Assembly (NCBI GenBank): GCA_040754425.1
Contig: JBFMCR010000044.1
Span: 1 to 64,000, forward strand
Direction: 5' to 3'
Source: UBA6918 sp040754425
GTDB taxonomy: Bacteria > Pseudomonadota > Gammaproteobacteria > Burkholderiales > Thiobacillaceae
DNA: 64,000 nt
Shown here: piece after piece, positions 1 through 9,024 of the stretch
How the letters are laid out: every line of letters begins with the position of its first letter
Position numbering within the stretch: the first letter of the stretch is position 1
Position numbers and translations under genes: made by a program
Notes under the pieces: generated by a model
The model's input: the letters and a program-made list of their open reading frames with translations, nothing else
Database searches by the model: none
Told to the model about the DNA's origin: nothing

Positions 1-1110
1 TTCTCGACATGCTCCGGCAGGACGAAACTCACTGAAGACAGCACCGAGTCGATGCCGCCGCCAAGAAGCTCGGCAACGGTATCGCCGGCATCATCCACCA
101 CGTAGGTATCGTCCCCCGCGCCGCCGGCCATGGCGTCGGCCCCGGCGGCGCCGTCGAACACGTTGTTGCCGGCATTGCCGGTCAGGATGTTGTCCAGTTC
201 GTTGCCGGTAGCCTCGATATCCGCCATGCCGGTCAGGGTCAGGTTTTCGACCTCGACCGACAGGGTATGGCTGACGCCCGCAAACACGGCATCGATTCCA
301 CCCTCCTCGCCTTCGACCACCGTATCGCCTGCGTCATCGACCCTGTAGGTGTCGTCTCCGGCACCACCGATCAGGGCATCCGCCCCGGCGCCGCCGTCCA
401 GGATGTTGTTGCCGGCATTGCCGACGATCGTGTTGGCCAGCGCATTGCCGGTCCCGCTCAGGTCGGCCGTGCCGGCCAGGACGAGGTTTTCGAGGTTGGC
501 GCCGAGGGTGTAGTCGGTGCCGGAGACCACCGTGTCGATACCCTCATCGGCGTTCTCGGCCACGGTATCGCCGGTCTGATCGACCACGTAGGTGTCGTGG
601 CCGCGCCCGCCGGCCATGAAATCGGCGCCCGCGCCGCCGTCGAGCATATTGTCGCCGCTGTTGCCGATCAGGCGGTTGCCGAGTTCGTTGCCGGTGGCGT
701 CGATGGCCGCCGTGCCGGTCAAGGTCAGGTTCTCGACGTTCGCCGCCAGGGTGTGGCTGCCGCTGGCCCTGACCGTGTCGATGCCTTCGTTCGTCGCCTC
801 CACGACGAGGTCGCCTGCGGTATCGACCACGTAGGTGTCGTCGCCCGCGCCGCCCAACAGGGTATCGGCCCCCATTCCGCCGTCCAGCAGGTCGTTCCCG
901 GCACCGCCGGAGAGCCGGTTGTCGCCCCGGTTGCCGATGAGCACATTGTCGAGCTCATTGCCGGTGCCCGACAGGTTAACCGTGCCGGTGAGGGTGAGGT
1001 TTTCCACATGGGCGCCGAGCGTGTAGTCGATCGAGGCGCGCACGGTGTCCAGGCCCTCGCCGGCCAGTTCGGTCACGGTGTCGCCGGCGTCGTCCACCAC
1101 GTAGGTGTCG
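1..1110 (-). repeat. Tandem 243-nt (81-aa) RTX repeat units
   Basis: The codons for the TYVVD motif recur at 102, 345, 588, 831 and 1101 on the plus-strand numbering. The spacing is exactly 243, 243, 243 and 270 nt. Each unit encodes DTYVVD-AGDTV-E--EGIDTV, then TL---VENLTLTGT, then GTGNELDN-L-GN-G-N-LDGGAGAD. The 270-nt unit holds one extra nonapeptide. The array runs off the left edge, so at least five units exist. Confidence 0.9.
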
Positions 1111-4100
1111 TTGCCGGCGCCGCCGATCATCTCGTCCGCCCCGGCGCCGCCGTCCAGCAGGTCGTAACCGGCACTGCCGTCGAGACGGTCGTCGCCGTCC
1201 ATACCCAGAAGCTCGTCGTCGCCGGCCCGGCCGAACAGGGCATCGCTGCCGGCCTCACCATAGACCTGGTCGTTGCCATCGTCGCCCGAGAGCACGTCGT
1301 TGCCCCAGCCGCCGGCAATCAGGTCGTTGCCGACGCCACCAAAGACGACATCGTTGCCACCCTCGGCGAAGATCGCGTCATGGCCGTCGCCGCCGAAGAC
1401 GACATCGTTGCCGAGACCGGCGTAGATGGCATCGTCACCCGTCCCGCCCATCACGAGGTCGTTGTCGGCACCGGCGTAGACCATGTCGTTGCCGTCGCCG
1501 GCGTCGATCACGTCGTTACCACCGTCCTCGAAGATCACATCGTCGCCCGCGTAGGCGTTGACGATGTTGTCGCCGTTCTTGCCCAGGATCAGATCATTGC
1601 CGTCGGTGCCGTTGATCTCCTCGCCGCTCGGGGAGAAGGGCGAGGTGGTCACCGTACCGGTGGTGCCGTCCGGTTGGGTCACCTGGGTCTCGTCGCTGTA
1701 GGCGAAGGTGACGTCGGCGATGGCGAGCTCGCTGCCGTCGGCCCTGGTCATGGAGCCCACACCGCGCACTGTCTGGCCGTCGATGACCTGGAATTGGCCG
1801 TCACTGGTCAGGTTCACCGCCGTCACGCCCAGCTCGTCCAGCGGATGCAGCTCGCCCGCGTCGGTAATGCCGTTCTGGTTGGCGTCCTGCCAAACCCCGA
1901 ACTTGGCCCATTGCTCGTCCGCGGGGTCGAGGCGACCATCACCATTGGTATCGAAGGCGGCCAGCCCTTCCAGGTCGCTCTGGGCGCCCTCGGCGTAACC
2001 GACGAAGCTGATTTCGCCCGGCTTGTCAATCTTGCCGTCGCCGTCGATGTCGTAGACCAGCAGGCCGTCATCCTTGCCGACCCACGCGGTGCGCCGCTTC
2101 CAGCCGTCGCCGTTGACGTCGAAGAAGACGTTGGAGTCATCCACGTTCACGAACTCGAAGCCGTTGCCGTTCAGATCCACGGCGATGGGTTTCTTGCCGC
2201 CGCCCCCCGAAGGTGTCGGCGGCAGGTAGGGGCCGTAATGCGGCACCGAGATCGACTGGATGGTGCTCGCGCCGCTGGGATCGGTAATCTTCACCTGGAA
2301 CACGTCGGTCGTCGGGTAGACGGCCTGTCCCGGCAGATTGTTCTGGGTGTAGAGCGTGCCGTTCTTTATACCCGCATATTGGCCGTTCACCACGATGCGG
2401 TCGCTGGGCACGCCCGGCTCCTTCCAGCTCGTGTATTGGAAGGTACCGTCTGCGTTTACGGATATGGCACCGTATTGTGGATCGCTAACGATTTGATAGC
2501 TTAGCGAGATGGCTGGGTCATCCACGTCCGTACCGGCCACCTTACCAGCGCCGGTGTCTTCGTGGGCGATCGGATCTAGATGCTTCTCAACAGTCGTCCC
2601 CCACCAACTGGTCCGGCTGAAATCCGCAGGGTTGAACGATATTGTCCGCCCGCCTTCGGAGTCGATGAGAACAACATAGGGTTGGTAAATTGGTTGCCCA
2701 CCGCCAGCGTATTGACCAGAGTCATAATCATATTGGACCGGGTAATAGCCATAAATCGCACGTGTAGTGTGGTCAACATGATCAAGGGTCGGCGCATCAT
2801 TTATGCCCTGAAGCGTGATGTCCACCGTCGCCGTGCCCTCCTGGCCGTTCTGCGCACGTGCGATGTAGTCGAACCCGGCCTCGCTGCCTGCGTAGTTCGC
2901 CTCCGGCTGGAAGTGGATGAAGCCGTTGGCGTCGATGAACCCGGTGCCATGGCGGAAGTTGGTCAGCCCGGTGATGGTCAGATCCCGCCCGAGGAAGCCG
3001 CCCAGGGTGTCGTTGGCGAGCAGATCGGCGCTGCTCACGATGATCTCCGTATCTTCGTAGCCGGTCACCCCGTCGCGGTTGGCCTCCACCGCTGTCTTGT
3101 CATCGATGCGGGTGACCAAGAGCGACAGGTGTCCGTCCTCGCTCCGCTGCACCAGGATGCCTTCGGGCACGATGGAGACGCGGGTGCCCGCCTTGTCGGC
3201 TTCGAGATCGGGGCTGGCGAGCTGTTTCTTTTGACCGTTCTGGGTGAAGGTGCCCATGGCGTAGTCGAGCTCGGTGATGCCGAGCGCATCGAGCCCCTGC
3301 GCCTCGCCCTCGTCCTGGCTGCCGTCCTGGTCAAGATCGCGCCAGACCTTGAGCTCGTTCCATACCGGGTCGGCAGCGGTGAGCTTGCCGTCGTAGTTGG
3401 CATCCACCCACTTCAAACCGGCCAGGCCCCTTCTTCCCAGCGCCACGGCCGCATTGCTGAACATCTCGCGGCCAGAGTTGGTCTGCCCGTTGTAGTCGCG
3501 GTCCAGGGTCAGAAAGGCGTCATCGCTCCCCAGCCAGCCGGTGTGCTTGAGGTAGCCCGAATCGTCCACGTCGAAGCTGACGCCGGAGGCATCCTTGCTT
3601 ACGGTCTCGATGCCGTCGCCGTCCAGGTCTAGCATGACGGGGCGGAAGGTTTGGGTATCCCCTTCGACAGGGGCAGCGAGCTGCCCGTCGCGTCCGGCGC
3701 GTTCTTCTTCGGTCAGCCCCGCGCGCGGGTCGCCGGCGTCGGTCTGCATCTTCGCGGTCTGCACTTCCCACAGCGGCGCGATGGCCCCACGATTGAGCGC
3801 GGAGTAGACCATGCCCTCGACGATGGACTGGTAGGACTCGGGTGAGCCAGGCTCGGCGTTGTAGGGGTTGCCGGCGGTGTCAAAGCGCAGGGCGGGATGC
3901 TTCTCTTCGCCGGTGAGCGGGTCGATGTCGGTGTAGCGGTAGCCCGACATGTCGTAGCCCACCGTGGGCATGCGGTTGGGAATGATGCCGAGCCGGCTTC
4001 CGGGGTTCTGCTCCCGCTCGCGCTCGATGAGGGCGTTGAGGGTGGCGACGACGCTTTCCATGACATTGGCCACCGCCTGATCGCCGCCCGTCTCGCCCAC

Positions 4101-5864
4101 CGCCTGCACCCGGATGCCGGTGCCGTCCCACACGAACTTGCCCGAGCCCCAGGGGTCGGGGACATCGTCGCCGCCGAAGAGCGAGTCGATCATGCTGAAG
4201 ACGGTATAGGCAATGCCCACGGCCGGTACGGCAAACGAGATCAGGGACACCGCCGCCCCGACTTCATCGCCGTTGGCGATGCTGTTGATGAGGTTGAGAT
4301 ACGGGAGCGCTTCGCTGACGAGGCCGATCGACTGGCCGGCAGCGCCGAACTCGCCGGCGGAGATGGCCTGTTGCAGGGCGGTGCCGGCCGTGCTGTCGGC
4401 ATAGCCGACGAAGTTGGCATACGCCGTCGCACCGAACTGGATCGCCTGCGCCCCCGCCGTCACCGCCCCCAGGGTGTCGCCCTGTTCCAGCGCGGCGTCC
4501 AGGCTCATCAGGCTGAGAATGCCGCTGGCGACATTGGCGGCACCGGAGAGCTCGTAGTGCGGGGCGTTGCCGCTGAGGTCGGACAGGTCATTGGCCAGCC
4601 GCAGGCCCGAGGCGGTGATCGGGAGCGGGTCCCCGGTCTGGATGGCGCGGATCAGCGACAGCGCGTCGATGACGGTGGGGCCGTAGGTCCCTACTCCGTC
4701 GATGAGTGTTTGTACGCCGGAGGCAAGGTCCCGAAAAAGCGTACCGATGCCGGACACTTCCCCGGCGGTGAGATTGACCGTCTGCCCGCCTTCGCCCAGC
4801 ACCTTCAGGTAGGTCTGGCCGTCTTGTTGGCGGATTTCGAACTGGGCGATGTAGTTGCCCTCGGCGTCCCGAATCCAGCCGATGTTGCCATCGAATTCGG
4901 GGTCGTAGTCGGTCCAGATCTGCCCATATCGATCACGAAGTTGCGCCGTGGCCGTTTCCCAATGGCGGTATTCGGTCAGCCACTTCCGGGTCTGGGGGAT
5001 GAGCGCGTTGTACTCGAGATTGGCCTGGCGCTGGGCGGATAGCCGGGCCGCCGTGCCGGCATCGGCGATCGTCTCGGGGCCGCCGTCCGTTCCCGGCTGG
5101 CTCCACGCATCCCCCTCGGGGTCATAGTGCCAGCCTTCGATCATGTCCGTCGGTCTTTCCGTAGCGATGGCCTCCTGCAACCGGTCGATGTAGTGGGAGC
5201 CCACCAGGGTGTCGCCGAGGATCAGCACGCCCAACGAGGGGTTGAGGCCCGCGGCGATGATCCCCCCGAACACCTGCAAGCCTTCCAGGCTGTTGGGGTC
5301 GTAATTGATGCTCGCACCCAACTGTACGCCCCGGCTGCTCACCGGGTCGAAGGCCATGTTGTAGTTGTTGATGTCGCTGAAGCTGGCGGCGGGGAGGGGA
5401 GTTTGTTCCGGATCGCGCCTTGACACCTCGGCCTGATAGATTCCTTCGACCCCCGGCGCATTGTAGGTGTATGCGGAGATCGGCCTGTCAATGGAAGAAT
5501 TGAGCGCCGCCACCAGTTGCGCCAGCGCCCCGCCCAGGGAGTGGCCGGTGAGCGTGATGTTTCCGCCGTAGGTGTCACGCACCCGGAGGTAAAACGCCCT
5601 GGCTTCCTCATACTGCTGCGGCACCTCGTTCTGCAACGCCAACTGCAACCAGTTGCCGGAAACGTCCGTGCCGTCGTCCGTGCCCCGGTAGGCAATGACG
5701 ATCTCGCCCGTGGCGTTGTTGCGCACGGCGATGGCGGAGAAGCCGGTATCTGAAGGTGGAGATGCCTGAATGAGTTGCCACCCCATCGGCAGCGCGCCCT
5801 TGCCATAGGCGGCGCTGCTCAAGGTGGCGTAGGTCAGAATCTGCGTCGGGTCGTTGGTCGTCAT
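1..5864 (-). CDS. Giant RTX-repeat lipase, copy 1 (3' end beyond the window)
   Basis: At least 1,954 codons are open from ATG 5864 to the window edge. Residues 1-270 form a class 3 lipase-like (Mbeg1/DUF2974-like) domain with GHSLG around Ser109 and likely Asp173 and His224 partners. Beyond the part shared with copy 2 come an EF-hand-like stretch (DLDGDGIE near 745), a cadherin/tandem-95-like segment (about 936-1021, ending in INDAPT), a second calcium-loop cluster (DLNGNGFE near 1228, DINGDGK, DTNGDGR, DANQNG) and, from about 1415, GGxGxD nonapeptides and 81-residue repeats with DDTYVVDDAGD. There is no N-terminal signal peptide, as expected for type I secretion, whose C-terminal signal would lie outside the window. 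A strong AGGAGG precedes the ATG, 29 nt after the upstream gene. Lipase fold and RTX nature are clear; the substrate is not. Confidence 0.88.
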   Translation of the reverse strand, partial: MTTNDPTQILTYATLSSAAYGKGALPMGWQLIQASPPSDTGFSAIAVRNNATGEIVIAYRGTDDGTDVSGNWLQLALQNEVPQQYEEARAFYLRVRDTYGGNITLTGHSLGGALAQLVAALNSSIDRPISAYTYNAPGVEGIYQAEVSRRDPEQTPLPAASFSDINNYNMAFDPVSSRGVQLGASINYDPNSLEGLQVFGGIIAAGLNPSLGVLILGDTLVGSHYIDRLQEAIATERPTDMIEGWHYDPEGDAWSQPGTDGGPETIADAGTAARLSAQRQANLEYNALIPQTRKWLTEYRHWETATAQLRDRYGQIWTDYDPEFDGNIGWIRDAEGNYIAQFEIRQQDGQTYLKVLGEGGQTVNLTAGEVSGIGTLFRDLASGVQTLIDGVGTYGPTVIDALSLIRAIQTGDPLPITASGLRLANDLSDLSGNAPHYELSGAANVASGILSLMSLDAALEQGDTLGAVTAGAQAIQFGATAYANFVGYADSTAGTALQQAISAGEFGAAGQSIGLVSEALPYLNLINSIANGDEVGAAVSLISFAVPAVGIAYTVFSMIDSLFGGDDVPDPWGSGKFVWDGTGIRVQAVGETGGDQAVANVMESVVATLNALIEREREQNPGSRLGIIPNRMPTVGYDMSGYRYTDIDPLTGEEKHPALRFDTAGNPYNAEPGSPESYQSIVEGMVYSALNRGAIAPLWEVQTAKMQTDAGDPRAGLTEEERAGRDGQLAAPVEGDTQTFRPVMLDLDGDGIETVSKDASGVSFDVDDSGYLKHTGWLGSDDAFLTLDRDYNGQTNSGREMFSNAAVALGRRGLAGLKWVDANYDGKLTAADPVWNELKVWRDLDQDGSQDEGEAQGLDALGITELDYAMGTFTQNGQKKQLASPDLEADKAGTRVSIVPEGILVQRSEDGHLSLLVTRIDDKTAVEANRDGVTGYEDTEIIVSSADLLANDTLGGFLGRDLTITGLTNFRHGTGFIDANGFIHFQPEANYAGSEAGFDYIARAQNGQEGTATVDITLQGINDAPTLDHVDHTTRAIYGYYPVQYDYDSGQYAGGGQPIYQPYVVLIDSEGGRTISFNPADFSRTSWWGTTVEKHLDPIAHEDTGAGKVAGTDVDDPAISLSYQIVSDPQYGAISVNADGTFQYTSWKEPGVPSDRIVVNGQYAGIKNGTLYTQNNLPGQAVYPTTDVFQVKITDPSGASTIQSISVPHYGPYLPPTPSGGGGKKPIAVDLNGNGFEFVNVDDSNVFFDVNGDGWKRRTAWVGKDDGLLVYDIDGDGKIDKPGEISFVGYAEGAQSDLEGLAAFDTNGDGRLDPADEQWAKFGVWQDANQNGITDAGELHPLDELGVTAVNLTSDGQFQVIDGQTVRGVGSMTRADGSELAIADVTFAYSDETQVTQPDGTTGTVTTSPFSPSGEEINGTDGNDLILGKNGDNIVNAYAGDDVIFEDGGNDVIDAGDGNDMVYAGADNDLVMGGTGDDAIYAGLGNDVVFGGDGHDAIFAEGGNDVVFGGVGNDLIAGGWGNDVLSGDDGNDQVYGEAGSDALFGRAGDDELLGMDGDDRLDGSAGYDLLDGGAGADEMIGGAGNDTYVVDDAGDTVTELAGEGLDTVRASIDYTLGAHVENLTLTGTVNLSGTGNELDNVLIGNRGDNRLSGGAGNDLLDGGMGADTLLGGAGDDTYVVDTAGDLVVEATNEGIDTVRASGSHTLAANVENLTLTGTAAIDATGNELGNRLIGNSGDNMLDGGAGADFMAGGRGHDTYVVDQTGDTVAENADEGIDTVVSGTDYTLGANLENLVLAGTADLSGTGNALANTIVGNAGNNILDGGAGADALIGGAGDDTYRVDDAGDTVVEGEEGGIDAVFAGVSHTLSVEVENLTLTGMADIEATGNELDNILTGNAGNNVFDGAAGADAMAGGAGDDTYVVDDAGDTVAELLGGGIDSVLSSVSFVLPEHVE

Positions 5865-7026
5865 GGTGTCCCTCCTTCAATCGATCAGAAGTATCAATAA
5901 CCGGTATCCATCAATCCATCAGCATTGGGGTGATAGCGCGGGTCGGGAAGAATCCGACCGTATCGCTCAGCCTGTTCACAACGATATTCCAACCGTTTCC
6001 ATACCTCTGGCGTCATATTTCCGCGTGGATGGGGGTTGGCATGGGCATTCCGCTGATGAATGCACCAATTCATCACCTTCACCAGCGCCGCCTTTTGCAA
6101 AGCGATGTCATGAAAGGCGCGGGGGATGCGAAAGAGTCCCCGGGATTCCGGATCGGGGCCGGGGTCGAAGGCGAGTCCTTCGTACTTTCGGTCGTAGCTG
6201 CCTTTAACCACGACACCTATGTCAGGCTGGTTTTCACGATTTCTGGACCGGTATGGATGAATGCCTTTCAATGACAGCCAATCGCTACCTTGCGGATGCG
6301 AGGGTGCGGCGATAGCGCAATCCCCGGTAAGGCTGTCCCCAATCAACCGAATAAACGAAAAACCCGTTACTAGCGGTTGACGATAATCGCTGCCGGGATA
6401 GCCGCGCACGCGGCCATCGGGTGGCAACGCGAAGATGGCCGGGTATCGAAATAGATAGAACTCCGCTGCCTTGGACTGTCGTATTGCCTCGTTGTCTTTA
6501 TCAGACGCCGCGATGAGCCTCCCATAACTCGGCGTCATTCTTAGATTCCTCAGTTTCTCAGGAATGGCAACCATCCTGGTTTCCTGGAGCGTCAAATCGA
6601 TGTTCGCATCGAAATACACATCGATTTCACAGGTATATTGCCTTGGGTAATCATCTTGGGTCCCAGCCCATTGGTTGATCTTGTAGATGCGCAACACCAG
6701 CGCATGCAGCTTGCCCTTGAGTTCGGGATCGGCCTCCTCAACCGAGAAACGTTTGCCGTCGGTGGTGCCGGCAAAGCGCCGAGCAAAGCTTTCGCTGTAG
6801 ACCCAGTGCTCCCAGTAAGGCTTGTCGCCCAGCACGGGATCGGGATGCTCCACGGATACCTGTTTGGGCCAGGCGGTGACATATTCCGGCGCCGCCACCG
6901 CCCAGCCCGTGACGAGCCAGCTGAGTAGAAAAATCCAGACCATGGGCACGCCGCTAGACCAATGCCTGCTCACGCCGCCATCCTCCATAGCCCATCGTTC
7001 TCCGTCCTCCCGCCGGCGCCGACTTT
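3919..7026. repeat. 3.1-kb duplicated segment, copy 1
   Basis: This segment matches 7079-10186 at a constant offset of 3,160 bp. From 4192 to 7026 (2,835 bp) I see no difference. From 3919 to 4191 about 27 substitutions separate the copies by eye. It covers the 5' two kilobases of the RTX lipase and the whole upstream signal-peptide gene. Confidence 0.95.
5894..6973 (-). CDS. Exported protein of unknown function, copy 1 (RTX lipase partner)
   Basis: I do not recognise this family. The product of about 359 residues has an N-terminal signal peptide: basic start, hydrophobic core WIFLLSWLVTGWAVA, likely cleavage before APEYV. The mature part has four cysteines (in TCEI, GDCA, NWCI, YRCE), compatible with disulfides in the periplasm. 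I chose GTG 6973 because GGAGG lies 8 nt upstream and the codon overlaps the TGA of the upstream truncated RTX gene; ATG 6988 and ATG 6943 are alternatives. It ends 29 nt before the RTX lipase start, so co-expression is likely. By inference it could be a chaperone, adaptor or periplasmic immunity protein for the lipase. It is identical to the copy at 9054-10133. Confidence 0.75.
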   Translation of the reverse strand: MSRHWSSGVPMVWIFLLSWLVTGWAVAAPEYVTAWPKQVSVEHPDPVLGDKPYWEHWVYSESFARRFAGTTDGKRFSVEEADPELKGKLHALVLRIYKINQWAGTQDDYPRQYTCEIDVYFDANIDLTLQETRMVAIPEKLRNLRMTPSYGRLIAASDKDNEAIRQSKAAEFYLFRYPAIFALPPDGRVRGYPGSDYRQPLVTGFSFIRLIGDSLTGDCAIAAPSHPQGSDWLSLKGIHPYRSRNRENQPDIGVVVKGSYDRKYEGLAFDPGPDPESRGLFRIPRAFHDIALQKAALVKVMNWCIHQRNAHANPHPRGNMTPEVWKRLEYRCEQAERYGRILPDPRYHPNADGLMDTGY

Positions 7027-9024
7027 GAAGAGTTCGCGCCCCGCGTCAAACCGCCCGTTGTAATTGCGGTCGAGCAAGGGGTCGATGTCGGTGTAGCGGT
7101 AGCCCGACATGTCGTAGCCCACCGTGGGCATGCGGTTGGGAATGATGCCGAGCCGGCTTCCGGGGTTCTGCTCCCGCTCGCGCTCGATGAGGGCATCGAG
7201 GGTGGCGACAACGCTTTGCATGACGTTGGCCACCGCCTGATCGCCGCCCGTCTCGCCCACGGCGCGGCAGGAGATGCCATCGCCGTCCCAGACGAATTGC
7301 CCGTTGCCCCAGGGGTCGGGAACGTCGTCGCCGCCGAAGAGCGAGTCGATGATGCTGAAGACGGTATAGGCAATGCCCACGGCCGGTACGGCAAACGAGA
7401 TCAGGGACACCGCCGCCCCGACTTCATCGCCGTTGGCGATGCTGTTGATGAGGTTGAGATACGGGAGCGCTTCGCTGACGAGGCCGATCGACTGGCCGGC
7501 AGCGCCGAACTCGCCGGCGGAGATGGCCTGTTGCAGGGCGGTGCCGGCCGTGCTGTCGGCATAGCCGACGAAGTTGGCATACGCCGTCGCACCGAACTGG
7601 ATCGCCTGCGCCCCCGCCGTCACCGCCCCCAGGGTGTCGCCCTGTTCCAGCGCGGCGTCCAGGCTCATCAGGCTGAGAATGCCGCTGGCGACATTGGCGG
7701 CACCGGAGAGCTCGTAGTGCGGGGCGTTGCCGCTGAGGTCGGACAGGTCATTGGCCAGCCGCAGGCCCGAGGCGGTGATCGGGAGCGGGTCCCCGGTCTG
7801 GATGGCGCGGATCAGCGACAGCGCGTCGATGACGGTGGGGCCGTAGGTCCCTACTCCGTCGATGAGTGTTTGTACGCCGGAGGCAAGGTCCCGAAAAAGC
7901 GTACCGATGCCGGACACTTCCCCGGCGGTGAGATTGACCGTCTGCCCGCCTTCGCCCAGCACCTTCAGGTAGGTCTGGCCGTCTTGTTGGCGGATTTCGA
8001 ACTGGGCGATGTAGTTGCCCTCGGCGTCCCGAATCCAGCCGATGTTGCCATCGAATTCGGGGTCGTAGTCGGTCCAGATCTGCCCATATCGATCACGAAG
8101 TTGCGCCGTGGCCGTTTCCCAATGGCGGTATTCGGTCAGCCACTTCCGGGTCTGGGGGATGAGCGCGTTGTACTCGAGATTGGCCTGGCGCTGGGCGGAT
8201 AGCCGGGCCGCCGTGCCGGCATCGGCGATCGTCTCGGGGCCGCCGTCCGTTCCCGGCTGGCTCCACGCATCCCCCTCGGGGTCATAGTGCCAGCCTTCGA
8301 TCATGTCCGTCGGTCTTTCCGTAGCGATGGCCTCCTGCAACCGGTCGATGTAGTGGGAGCCCACCAGGGTGTCGCCGAGGATCAGCACGCCCAACGAGGG
8401 GTTGAGGCCCGCGGCGATGATCCCCCCGAACACCTGCAAGCCTTCCAGGCTGTTGGGGTCGTAATTGATGCTCGCACCCAACTGTACGCCCCGGCTGCTC
8501 ACCGGGTCGAAGGCCATGTTGTAGTTGTTGATGTCGCTGAAGCTGGCGGCGGGGAGGGGAGTTTGTTCCGGATCGCGCCTTGACACCTCGGCCTGATAGA
8601 TTCCTTCGACCCCCGGCGCATTGTAGGTGTATGCGGAGATCGGCCTGTCAATGGAAGAATTGAGCGCCGCCACCAGTTGCGCCAGCGCCCCGCCCAGGGA
8701 GTGGCCGGTGAGCGTGATGTTTCCGCCGTAGGTGTCACGCACCCGGAGGTAAAACGCCCTGGCTTCCTCATACTGCTGCGGCACCTCGTTCTGCAACGCC
8801 AACTGCAACCAGTTGCCGGAAACGTCCGTGCCGTCGTCCGTGCCCCGGTAGGCAATGACGATCTCGCCCGTGGCGTTGTTGCGCACGGCGATGGCGGAGA
8901 AGCCGGTATCTGAAGGTGGAGATGCCTGAATGAGTTGCCACCCCATCGGCAGCGCGCCCTTGCCATAGGCGGCGCTGCTCAAGGTGGCGTAGGTCAGAAT
9001 CTGCGTCGGGTCGTTGGTCGTCAT
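6970..9024 (-). CDS. Truncated RTX lipase, copy 2 (684 aa)
   Basis: Residues 1 to about 557 are identical to the giant RTX lipase, including GHSLG (Ser109), Asp173 and His224. The next 90 residues carry scattered changes, ending with YTDIDPL. The reading frame then enters a unique 52-bp patch encoding LDRNYNGRFDAGRELF, which resembles but does not equal the LDRDYNGQTNSGREMF of copy 1. It ends with KVGAGGRTENDGLWRMAA, a tail read from what is noncoding leader DNA upstream of the other copy. All EF-hand, cadherin-like and RTX repeats, and therefore the expected type I secretion signal, are missing. It has the same strong SD (AGGAGG) as copy 1. It is best seen as a rearrangement product that may still give a folded lipase domain trapped in the cell. 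Confidence 0.85.
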   Translation of the reverse strand: MTTNDPTQILTYATLSSAAYGKGALPMGWQLIQASPPSDTGFSAIAVRNNATGEIVIAYRGTDDGTDVSGNWLQLALQNEVPQQYEEARAFYLRVRDTYGGNITLTGHSLGGALAQLVAALNSSIDRPISAYTYNAPGVEGIYQAEVSRRDPEQTPLPAASFSDINNYNMAFDPVSSRGVQLGASINYDPNSLEGLQVFGGIIAAGLNPSLGVLILGDTLVGSHYIDRLQEAIATERPTDMIEGWHYDPEGDAWSQPGTDGGPETIADAGTAARLSAQRQANLEYNALIPQTRKWLTEYRHWETATAQLRDRYGQIWTDYDPEFDGNIGWIRDAEGNYIAQFEIRQQDGQTYLKVLGEGGQTVNLTAGEVSGIGTLFRDLASGVQTLIDGVGTYGPTVIDALSLIRAIQTGDPLPITASGLRLANDLSDLSGNAPHYELSGAANVASGILSLMSLDAALEQGDTLGAVTAGAQAIQFGATAYANFVGYADSTAGTALQQAISAGEFGAAGQSIGLVSEALPYLNLINSIANGDEVGAAVSLISFAVPAVGIAYTVFSIIDSLFGGDDVPDPWGNGQFVWDGDGISCRAVGETGGDQAVANVMQSVVATLDALIEREREQNPGSRLGIIPNRMPTVGYDMSGYRYTDIDPLLDRNYNGRFDAGRELFKVGAGGRTENDGLWRMAA
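7027..7078 (-). other. 52-bp unique patch between the duplicated segments
   Basis: This is the only DNA between the two copies that matches neither border. Read on the minus strand in the frame of the truncated RTX gene it encodes a calcium-loop-like LDRNYNGRFDAGRELF. That is homologous in protein terms to the EF-hand-like block of copy 1 near residue 765 but clearly different, so it probably descends from a diverged full-length paralogue that was deleted. Confidence 0.7.

Noticed and set aside
1..1110. CRISPR array suggested by regular repeats
   Set aside because: The units are 243 nt, protein-coding and without spacers; no CRISPR array is visible anywhere in the window.
267..2504. A 745-codon open frame on the plus strand
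   Set aside because: It is antisense to the RTX repeats; the GC-rich repeat codons leave the opposite frame open. Its product is a low-complexity V/A/G/D repeat without a domain.
3897..5042. Plus-strand frame of 381 codons, repeated in part at 7216-8202
   Set aside because: Antisense to the lipase gene, and present twice only because the DNA is duplicated.
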